DNA from: Verrucomicrobiota bacterium
Lineage (GTDB): Bacteria; Verrucomicrobiota; Verrucomicrobiia; Chthoniobacterales; Terrimicrobiaceae
Reading direction: 5' to 3'
Assembly (NCBI GenBank): GCA_026398285.1
Contig: JAPLTI010000163.1
Location: 1-23,804 of the forward strand
DNA length: 23,804 nt
Below the pieces are notes generated by a model that had not been told where the DNA came from, made no database searches, and saw only the letters and a program-made list of their open reading frames with translations. Positions 10,287 through 16,446 of this stretch are shown here, piece by piece (position 1 is the stretch's first letter; the number at the start of each line of letters is the position of its first letter). Position numbers and translations under genes: made by a program.

Positions 10287-10503
10287 CAACCGCGTCTGGA
10301 ATGGTGGCGTAAACGACACCTACAACCGTGAAGTGAACAACGAAATTCGCTCGGATCGCTTCGATAACCGGTCAGGAAACGATCTTCGCAACGCTGGGGG
10401 CGTGCGCCAAGAAGGCGGCGACAGGCGCGAAGGCGGAGAGTCGCGGGAAAACCATACAGAGCGCCACCAAGACGGTGGAGGTTCCCACGGCGACCGCAGA
10501 TAA
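10287..10503 (+). pseudogene. 3' half of the interrupted Gly/Trp/Asn-rich protein gene
   Basis: Open frame with no own start codon, encoding an Asn/Arg/Gly/Asp-rich, hydrophilic tail (NRVWNGGVNDTYNREVNNEI, later GGDRREGGESRE) ending at TAA 10501-10503. Joined to 7438-7817 (TAA duplication) the codons run GGG AAT AAC AAC CGC without a break; the AT reading adds one more Asn codon. Composition matches the 5' half, which supports a single ancestral gene. It is probably not translated now. Confidence 0.7.
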
Positions 10504-10555
10504 GTGCCTTTTAAGAAAATGTTTTAAGCAGCTGCGTAAATCACCCTGAACCTTA

Positions 10556-10586
10556 AACTAGGGGTCAGGGTTCATTTTCTTTCATT
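10556..10586 (+). repeat. 31-bp dispersed motif, copy 1
   Basis: Begins AACTAGGGGTCAGG and ends TTCATTTTCTTTCATT. It differs at one base (G for T at position 14) from the copies at 12217-12247 and 18844-18874 and from the inverted copy at 12364-12394. Weak similarity to copy 2 continues for about 50 bases beyond it (GTGATGGGRAC). It lies about 175 bp left of the duplicated block. The gap 10504-10732 shows no gene. Confidence 0.8.
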
Positions 10587-10745
10587 TTAGGTGAATGATC
10601 AGCGGGGCGAGAAGTGATGGGAACGGTGTCGAGTGGATCGAATCGGCCTGGTCAGGAGATAGGCAACACTATTTGAGTCGTTCGTCTCTTTCCGCACTCA
10701 AAAGCGTGAGGCCTTTCATGTGCCGAAGGGCGGCATTATGCAAAA

Positions 10746-11423
10746 TCAGGGTTTGAGCCAGCGTCGGGTTGTTTCTTCGATGCGGGCGGTGACGAGGAGG
10801 CGGGCGTCAGAGCGGTCGGCGCCGCCGGACATGAGGCGGTCGTAGGAGGTGTGGTGGTGACGGATGTGGGCGCGGACAGCGAGGTGGATGGACTCGGGGG
10901 CGAGTTCCTTCGCGAAGGCGGCGCGGCCGACACGGCCGCTGTATTTGCGGCATGCGTGGGTGGCGATTTCGTGCTCAACGCCGAGCGGGGCCGAGGGATA
11001 AAGCTCGCGAATGCGGGCGGCGAATGCGGCAAGGTGGGCGGCGTCCTGTTTATCCCGGCGGGCGGAGGAGGCTTGGCGTTTGGCTTCGCGGGCGGCTTCG
11101 TAGGCTTCGCATTCCCGGCTGGCCCGGTCGAGAATCTCGGGGCGGGCGAGAATGCCTTGGCGCTCGTAGCGTTTCCGCGCACGGCTGAATTTCAGGACGA
11201 CATACTTGACCTCCGAGAGTGCTGTGGCGCGGCGCGTGAGTGCGGTGTTGCCGGAGGGAAGGAACTCGAGGTTTTCCAATCCCCCGCATTTCACGCAGGC
11301 GATGGCGTTGTTTTTGAAAGTGACGAAGGCGCTTTGATAGAGCGGGGCGGCGCAGTGGGCGCAGTCGCCCTCCCCTTGGCTGGGGAAGACGAGGATGGCG
11401 TCGGAATCGGCGGTTTGCGTCAT
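10746..11423 (-). CDS. DUF2293-like zinc-ribbon protein, duplicate copy
   Basis: 225 residues, about 88% identical by eye to the protein at 19046-19723. The N-terminal part has two Cys pairs (C21xxC24 and C43xxC46) fitting a zinc ribbon, then a basic Ala/Arg/Glu-rich helical stretch. The C-terminal part resembles DUF2293: LYPSAP, HACRKYSGRVGRAAFAKEL, and AHIRHHHTSYDRLMSGGADR ending in RRW. The function of that family is unknown to me. The frame has stayed open although the upstream duplicated gene is broken. The ATG overlaps the stop of that remnant (ATGA at 11420-11423), so translation here may depend on a coupling partner that no longer works. Differences from the other copy are mostly conservative, which suggests selection or recent origin. 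Confidence 0.7.
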   Translation of the reverse strand: MTQTADSDAILVFPSQGEGDCAHCAAPLYQSAFVTFKNNAIACVKCGGLENLEFLPSGNTALTRRATALSEVKYVVLKFSRARKRYERQGILARPEILDRASRECEAYEAAREAKRQASSARRDKQDAAHLAAFAARIRELYPSAPLGVEHEIATHACRKYSGRVGRAAFAKELAPESIHLAVRAHIRHHHTSYDRLMSGGADRSDARLLVTARIEETTRRWLKP

Positions 11424-12216
11424 GGGAGGTCTTCGCCGTCAAAGTCGGGATGTTGGTCGGCGGTGTTGAGGATGAGCCGGACTTCGGCGATGAGGTGCTC
11501 AAGTTGGGGGAGGATTTCGGTGTTGAGGACGCTGGCGATGGAGTCGGTCCAATCGGCGGGAGAGATGGTCGGCTGCGGCGGTTTCGATCGCGAGCAGGGC
11601 GTCGCGGAGGAAGCGTCGGGCTGTTTTGAGGCGGTGGAGGGCGTGTCCGGCAAAAAGCGGCGCCGGGGGCCAGTACTCGGGATCGTGGATGTTGAGTGCG
11701 CCGGCAAGCTTGGCGGATGCCGTGGCGATGCAGGACCAAGCTTCATTCAGGGGATGTTCTGGCGGCGAGCCTTCGGGAATCCAGCCGGCGGCTTCGGCGG
11801 CGTGGTGCATGGAGATGGCGAGATCGCGGGCTTTTTCAACAAGGGGATGGTCCTCGGATTCGCCGAAGGGTGGATTCTCGGCTTGGTCGTGGATGGCCTC
11901 GTTGGTGAGGGCGTTGAGTTCGTCGATGCGGGCGTCCATGGCGGCCTCCTGCTCGGGCGTGAGTGGAGGGGGTTCGGGCTAGCCGCGCTCGATGCGGAGC
12001 CTTTCGCGCTCCTCGTCCCAGATTTCATCAAAGTCCTCGGGATCGGCATCCTTACGCAGCATTCGGGCTTGGATGCGGTCGAGAAGCAGGTTCATTCGGG
12101 CAGATTCGGAGTCGGCCTCGGCTTCGAGGCGGCTCTGCGGCTCGTCGTCTGATTCGTCGATGGCGGGGAGTTCCACGAGGCCGTTGGCGAAGGCGGAGCC
12201 GAGGGAGTTGGCGGAA
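11420..12216 (-). pseudogene. Broken duplicate of the SNF2-operon acidic protein
   Basis: Corresponds to about residues 165-428 of the protein at 19720-21006. The 5' 40% is missing because the duplication ends at 12216, next to a 31-bp motif copy. Codon E242 has become TAG (CTA on the plus strand at 11979-11981). A 2-base deletion near 11562 (GAGCGAGATGG in the intact copy, GAGAGATGG here) shifts the frame at about residue 383. The rest aligns closely, e.g. DPEDFDEIWDEERERLRIERG. It is clearly non-functional as a single protein. Confidence 0.92.
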
Positions 12217-12394
12217 AACTAGGGGTCAGTGTTCATTTTCTTTCATTATTAGGCAAAGAATAGTAGCGCGAGGGGTGATGGGGACAGGGCGGGTGGGTCT
12301 GGAGCGGTTCATTTCTGAGTCAAGCTGGAGGTTTCAGGGAGGCCAGCGGCTTGTCTCTGAGAAAATGAAAGAAAATGAACACTGACCCCTAGTT
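12217..12394. mobile_element. 178-bp MITE-like element with perfect 31-bp inverted ends
   Basis: Left end 12217-12247 and right end 12364-12394 are perfect 31-bp inverted repeats (AACTAGGGGTCAG inward to TTCTTTCATT). The 116-bp interior has no coding potential. No target duplication is obvious. The outer right edge forms a perfect 8-bp hairpin with flanking DNA (CTGACCCC 12382-12389, GGGGTCAG 12397-12404). The same 31-bp end occurs singly at 10556 and 18844. A non-autonomous element mobilised by a transposase elsewhere is inference. Confidence 0.6.
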
Positions 12395-12412
12395 CCGGGG
12401 TCAGCGCAGCGA

Positions 12413-12642
12413 GCAGATCGAGGGGTTTTGGCGTGAATTGTGTCTGAAAGCAATTTCGCGCCGCCCGTGGTTGGAAAATGGGTCAGGCGAGGACGCTGAC
12501 CCTCCAAGCAGTCGACGCGCGGCGTTCCACGGCAGGGCTATCGTCCCGCATGGCCCAAGTTTCAGCCGCGAAGCGGCGTCTCGGGGAAGAACGGCAAAAG
12601 CATTTATTTTTACAGCGCGGCGCGGAGGCGTTTGCTCTCCAG
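12413..12642. repeat. Dispersed repeat B, copy 1, reaching into the LytTR gene 3' end
   Basis: Related to 18614-18842. Shared words are GCAGATCGAG, TGTCTGAAAG, CGCCCGTGGTTG, a 30-odd-base near-identical stretch around AAAATGGGTCAGGCGAGG, TCGACGCGCGGC and the last 11 codons of the LytTR gene. It includes the hairpin GGGTCAG (12480-12486) / CTGACCC (12496-12502) with a 9-base loop, identical in the other copy, and a palindrome GCCGCGAAGCGGC near 12570. The gap between genes, 12395-12609, holds only this. Confidence 0.8.
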
Positions 12643-13389
12643 GTTGCTGAGTTGGATCGGCTCCTTGGCGCCCTGCAACTGGAGCTCCCAGGTGAGGAGA
12701 TTTTTTCTCACCATCTTGGTCACGGATTGAGTGTTCACGAGCAGGCTGCGACTGACTTTAGCGAAGAGATCCGCCGGCAGCTGGCTTTCCCAGAGGGAGA
12801 GGGTCTGTTTCATCATGAGGTTTTTGCCTTCATTCAGGAGGATTCGGGTGTAGTCGCCATGCGCCTCAATGGCGGCGATTTCCGCGACTTTCACCATCAT
12901 GGAAAGAGATTTATCCCGAAGTAATACGAGGTCCTCGGCTTCAAGTCGTTTTTCTGCTTCGGCGACCGGATGAGGCGCGGCCGTCTCAGAAACCGTCGGC
13001 TTGGACAGGCGGAGGATCGTCTTGGCCAGCCTTGCCGGGCTGACCGGCTTGGTGAGATAGTCTAAGGCATTGGCCTCGAAGGCCCGGATGGCATACTCGT
13101 CGTAGGCTGTGACAAAGACAACTGCCGGCTGGGGCGCGAGATCCTCGAGTTTCGGGAGGAGGGCGAAGCCATTCTTTTTTGGCATCTGGATATCGAGAAA
13201 AATCAGGTCCGGCTTGAGTGTTTGCACCAGATCGTTTGCCGAGGTGACATCCTCCGCCTCGCCCACGATCTCGATCTCGGGGTGGGATTTGAGTCGGTTT
13301 GTGAGGTGGACTCTGGCCGTGGGCTCGTCATCCACTAGGATGACGCGGAAATGCCGTTGAGAAGCCGGGGTTTGGGTATTCCTGTTCAT
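12610..13389 (-). CDS. LytTR-type response regulator
   Basis: DNA-binding transcription factor of 259 residues, the partner of the kinase just upstream. The receiver domain spans about residues 14-130, with the acidic pair D20/D21, phosphoacceptor D66 (LIFLDIQMPKKNG), T95 and K114 (YLTKP). The LytTR DNA-binding domain spans about 155-255 (RDKSLSMMVKV, IEAHGDYTRI, FAKVSRSLLVNTQSV). The start at 13389 was chosen because it opens four bases after the kinase stop and directly before the receiver; a longer frame to 13473 would overlap the kinase. The two genes therefore form an operon. LytTR regulators bind two direct repeats about two helical turns apart, and such repeats lie at 14648-14681. The last 11 codons are also found as a remnant at 18810-18842. 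Confidence 0.93.
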   Translation of the reverse strand: MNRNTQTPASQRHFRVILVDDEPTARVHLTNRLKSHPEIEIVGEAEDVTSANDLVQTLKPDLIFLDIQMPKKNGFALLPKLEDLAPQPAVVFVTAYDEYAIRAFEANALDYLTKPVSPARLAKTILRLSKPTVSETAAPHPVAEAEKRLEAEDLVLLRDKSLSMMVKVAEIAAIEAHGDYTRILLNEGKNLMMKQTLSLWESQLPADLFAKVSRSLLVNTQSVTKMVRKNLLTWELQLQGAKEPIQLSNLESKRLRAAL

Positions 13390-13393
13390 GGCT

Positions 13394-14515
13394 TTATAAA
13401 TTGGAGCGTCTATTCCCAGCGGAGACAATCGGAAGCGTGACGCGTGCCAACACCCGCTGTGGGGAGTTTTCATAGGTCAGGGAAGCGAGGTTGCCGTAGA
13501 TCAGATCGAGGCGGCGGCGGAGATTGCTGATTCCGATCCCTATACCGTTGTCTTTTTTACGAGATGTTGCGGAGGAAGGCTCTACCCACGATCCCGTGTT
13601 CTCGACGCTGAGGTGGATCTGCCCACCAACGAGTTGTGCCTGGATGAGGATCGAGAGTGGCATCGGGCTGGTCTGCTGGCCATACTTGATCGCATTTTCG
13701 AGAAGGGGTTGCACCAGATGCTTGGGAGTTTTCAAGGAGCGCGTTTCTTGATCCGCATCGATCTGGCAAACCAGATTCGCGCCGAACCGGATCTTTTCCA
13801 CATGGAGATAGTTCTCCAAGGCATTCAGTTCTTCTCCCAGAGGCGCGTAGTCTTCATCACTCTTGCTCAGCGAGAAGCGTAGATAATCGGCCAGCGACTG
13901 GGTGAGCGTCTCCACTTTCTCTTTGTCATCACTCACGGCCATGACTGCGGTGAGGGCGTTGAAGAGGAAGTGAGGCTGCATTTGGTTTCTCAGAAGTGCG
14001 AGTTCGCTTTTCTGCTGACGACGATGCAGCTCAACGGAGTCAAAAAAGAGCGAGGCGGCGAAATAGAATCCGATCCAAAGGGCAAAAAAGAAGAGATCCA
14101 TATAGAATCCCAACACCATCACACTGGTTCCTATCGAAAGCGTGGCCGTCAGGAAGCTGAAGTGCTCTCGCAGAAATGGAATCTGAGTGGTAAGGAGAAT
14201 TTCTACCGCTATGTAAGAGAGGGAAATACCGAGAAGTAATATGGCCATTCGTAGGGGATGCCACTTCCTCGAATGAATCCGAATAAATAGGGGGCGAACA
14301 GAGCTGGCGATGAGGAACCCGTAAGCGGACTTGAGAAGGATCCATTCCAGGAGCAACCATTCTGATCCGCGCGGGATGATTCCAGTAGCTATCAGCAGAC
14401 CTCCTACGATTCCCTGAAGAAGCGTGTAGGCAACCCAGTAGGCGATCTGCAGTTTCCAAAAATAGGGAGACTTTCGACTCTCAGTCGCATGATCGCCCAG
14501 ATGTTGGTTAATCAT
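13394..14515 (-). CDS. LytS-type membrane sensor histidine kinase
   Basis: 373 residues. The N-terminal half has about five to six hydrophobic segments (roughly residues 22-45, 52-75, 89-112, 118-140 and 141-158), so the sensor lies in the membrane and the signal is unknown. The cytoplasmic part is a His_kinase/HATPase module: phospho-acceptor H182 in RNQMQPHFLFNALTAV, N-box N274 in PLLENAIKYG, and G-box GIGIGISNLRRRL (324-336). The start at 14515 is supported by AAGGAG on the minus strand (14524-14529), eight bases upstream; the open frame continues further but without family resemblance. It presumably phosphorylates the LytTR regulator encoded four bases downstream. Confidence 0.92.
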   Translation of the reverse strand: MINQHLGDHATESRKSPYFWKLQIAYWVAYTLLQGIVGGLLIATGIIPRGSEWLLLEWILLKSAYGFLIASSVRPLFIRIHSRKWHPLRMAILLLGISLSYIAVEILLTTQIPFLREHFSFLTATLSIGTSVMVLGFYMDLFFFALWIGFYFAASLFFDSVELHRRQQKSELALLRNQMQPHFLFNALTAVMAVSDDKEKVETLTQSLADYLRFSLSKSDEDYAPLGEELNALENYLHVEKIRFGANLVCQIDADQETRSLKTPKHLVQPLLENAIKYGQQTSPMPLSILIQAQLVGGQIHLSVENTGSWVEPSSATSRKKDNGIGIGISNLRRRLDLIYGNLASLTYENSPQRVLARVTLPIVSAGNRRSNL

Positions 14516-14647
14516 CGCTCGGTCTCCTTGGCGTGTTGCAATGCGGTCATTCCTGAGTTCGTTGAGGCAATTAAACGAAACACTGCCCGACTCACGAGAA
14601 GAAAATCCCGCACGAGCCCTGAAAACTGCTCCGAAACCGGCCGACCA

Positions 14648-14681
14648 TGCGATTCGTCGACGATTTCGTGCGATTCGTCGA
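14648..14681. promoter_or_regulatory. Candidate LytTR operator: two perfect 13-bp direct repeats, 21-bp period
   Basis: TGCGATTCGTCGA occurs at 14648-14660 and 14669-14681, so the two copies lie on the same face of the helix. LytTR-family regulators are known to bind pairs of short direct repeats with this spacing. The site lies between the divergent kinase-regulator operon (start 14515, minus) and the PEP-CTERM gene (start 14757, plus), 76 bases before the latter. No confident -35/-10 pair was identified. Assignment to the neighbouring regulator is inference. Confidence 0.45.
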
Positions 14682-14756
14682 TTTTCTATTGCGAGCATTT
14701 TCAAATGGACAAATTTTGGGTTGACGAAACTTCTGCAAGAAAACCCAACCACCACC

Positions 14757-15431
14757 ATGAAAAAAATCAACGCCCTCTCCAACAAGGCCAGTCTTGGCAC
14801 CTATCTCACATTTGCTCTCGGTGCGGGTGCACTCGGCGGCCACGACGCCCACGCCGGCATCATCACCTCGCCTGTGAATGAAACGAGCGTCAACCGACTC
14901 GACCCGATTTTCATTACTTTCAGCAATGGCGTCATTTCCAGCGGTCGAGGCGGAGGTGACGTACACCCGGGGGATGACCTCGGAACCCTCGCAGGAGTGT
15001 CTGGAGGGCCGATTGGGAAATTAAGACGAAACCTACCTTCAATTGTGTATGAAACGGTAAACAATAATCCTGCGACGTGGTCCTTCGTCTCACTCCAACC
15101 CCTTGCTTACGGAACCACGATTGATGCAAACACTCAATGGGGAGGCGAACAAACTGGCGGAGAGGGGGGCGGCTTTGTAAACATAGACCGAGGCCTATCC
15201 AATGCCTATTACGGACTCAAATTCTACGCTGGCGAGGGCACGTATAACTACGGATGGATGGAGGTCTCAACGCCCGGAGATGATTTGACCTTCGGCAATG
15301 CCGCAGTAGAGACCATCGCCAATACAAGTATCGGAGCCGGAGCAGTTCCCGAGCCTTCCACATACGCCCTTCTGGCTCTGGCAGGTGGCGCTGCCGCTGT
15401 GAGTCTCCTGCGCAAGAAAAAGGCCGCTTAA
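14757..15431 (+). CDS. PEP-CTERM anchored secreted protein
   Basis: 224 residues. An N-terminal signal peptide (MKKINALSNK, hydrophobic core to about residue 27, likely cleavage after DAHA at 33) is followed by a Gly/Asn-rich beta-type domain of about 160 residues with no catalytic motif I recognise. The C-terminus is a textbook PEP-CTERM sorting signal: VPEP (197-200), a hydrophobic stretch, then LRKKK. Such proteins are exported by Sec and processed by an exosortase, usually in bacteria making extracellular polysaccharide; no exosortase is in this window. The start was chosen at the signal peptide; the frame is open upstream to 14541 but that part is not protein-like. It is divergent from the LytS/LytTR genes and shares their upstream region, so control by that system is plausible. 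A strong terminator follows. Confidence 0.9.
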   Translation: MKKINALSNKASLGTYLTFALGAGALGGHDAHAGIITSPVNETSVNRLDPIFITFSNGVISSGRGGGDVHPGDDLGTLAGVSGGPIGKLRRNLPSIVYETVNNNPATWSFVSLQPLAYGTTIDANTQWGGEQTGGEGGGFVNIDRGLSNAYYGLKFYAGEGTYNYGWMEVSTPGDDLTFGNAAVETIANTSIGAGAVPEPSTYALLALAGGAAAVSLLRKKKAA

Positions 15432-15474
15432 GATCTCCTCTCACTCAGGCTGTGGGCTCAAGTTTTTCGTCATG

Positions 15475-15504
15475 AAACCCGCAGGAACGCCTCCTGCGGG
15501 TTTT
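15475..15504 (+). terminator. Intrinsic terminator after the PEP-CTERM gene
   Basis: Perfect 12-bp stem (AAACCCGCAGGA at 15475-15486, TCCTGCGGGTTT at 15492-15503) with a 5-base loop, ending in TTTT (15501-15504). It lies 44 bases after the stop codon and before the sulfotransferase gene. Confidence 0.93.
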
Positions 15505-15539
15505 CTACTCCTGATTGCTACTTCCCTGCATCACATCCC

Positions 15540-16427
15540 ATGAAGCCCGATCCCCATCTCCTTGCTCTCGGCTACCCGAAGTGCGGCAATGTCTGGTTGA
15601 GGGCGTTGCTGGCGGATCTGCTACGAGCCGGAGGGGTGGATTTCCGCCAGATCATGGAGAACCACCCGATCGCCCCTGTCTTGGAAGAGATGGATCTCGG
15701 CATCCGTGACCAGGCACGGCAGGATCAGGTACGATTCGACCCACTGCGTGCCTATCAGGATATCCCTGCGGTTTTTTCCTGGGCGATCCCTGATATCGAT
15801 GCGTATGCGGCAGCCACCAGCATGGCCCACTCCCACTCGTCGTGGATGCGGGGTATCGATCCCTTTATCGGAGCCTTCAGCCACCGGGTGCTGATCGTGC
15901 GCGATCCGCGTGATGTGGCGGTCTCTTGGTCGCGCTGGATCTTTACGCCATTCAACAAGCTCCACCGTCCGACTCTTCACGAGACTCCCGAGGCGCTGCT
16001 GCGGAGTGATCTTCCCCTGCGCGTGGCAGAGTGGAATGTGCATCAGAAGGGATGGCTTGAGGAGCGCACACCCGATCTCTCCCTACACCTGGTCTTCTAC
16101 GAGCAGCTCGCAGATGACACCTCCCGTGAGCTGGGGCGTATCGCCCGCTATCTCGGGCTGGAGGTGTCCGCTGCGGCGCTGAAACAGGTCGCTGCAAGCC
16201 ATGCTCTCGATGAGATGAGGAAAAAGCAGCCCCACCATATCTACCGGGGAAGCTGGGGCGGCTGGCTGGAGCATCTGGATGACCGCCAAGTGCATGAGGT
16301 CCAGCGAATTTGTGGCCGGATGATGAAATCGCTTGGCTATCCACTCAATCGTGCCGACTGCCAGGGATGGACACCTGATCACCTCCATGCGCCTGAGAGC
16401 TTGGGGAGGCTTCGGGCCAGCCTTTAG
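15540..16427 (+). CDS. PAPS-dependent sulfotransferase family protein
   Basis: 295 residues. Predicted to transfer a sulfuryl group from PAPS to a hydroxyl or amine of an unknown acceptor. The 5'-phosphosulfate loop is YPKCGNVWLRALL (K14), where most members have YPKSGNTWLR. The 3'-phosphate site is VLIVRDPRDVAVSW (117-130). Later come VFYEQLADDTSRELGRIARY, the usual end-of-fold segment, and a Gly/Trp-rich loop YRGSWGGW. The length is typical. It starts 36 bases after a terminator, so it probably has its own promoter. Only 19 bases separate it from the next gene, suggesting co-transcription. No Shine-Dalgarno is seen. Acceptors could be glycans or small molecules; nothing in the sequence decides. 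Confidence 0.88.
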   Translation: MKPDPHLLALGYPKCGNVWLRALLADLLRAGGVDFRQIMENHPIAPVLEEMDLGIRDQARQDQVRFDPLRAYQDIPAVFSWAIPDIDAYAAATSMAHSHSSWMRGIDPFIGAFSHRVLIVRDPRDVAVSWSRWIFTPFNKLHRPTLHETPEALLRSDLPLRVAEWNVHQKGWLEERTPDLSLHLVFYEQLADDTSRELGRIARYLGLEVSAAALKQVAASHALDEMRKKQPHHIYRGSWGGWLEHLDDRQVHEVQRICGRMMKSLGYPLNRADCQGWTPDHLHAPESLGRLRASL

Positions 16428-16446
16428 CAAGGATGGAGAAAGGGAT

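Larger units (their letters stand above)
10733..12216 (-). repeat. Partial duplicate of the block at 19033-20518
   Basis: Collinear and same-strand copy of the last part of the SNF2 operon: the complete DUF2293-like gene and the C-terminal 60% of the preceding gene. The coordinate offset is exactly 8300 bases across the DUF2293-like gene and 8302 after a 2-base deletion near 11562. Homology starts at GCATTATGCAAAATCAGGG and stops abruptly where copy 2 of the 31-bp motif begins (12217). Confidence 0.95.

Noticed and set aside
10556..12394. The recurrent 31-bp motif as a CRISPR repeat
   Set aside because: Only four copies, widely and irregularly spaced, one inverted, and no cas genes; two of them behave as element ends.
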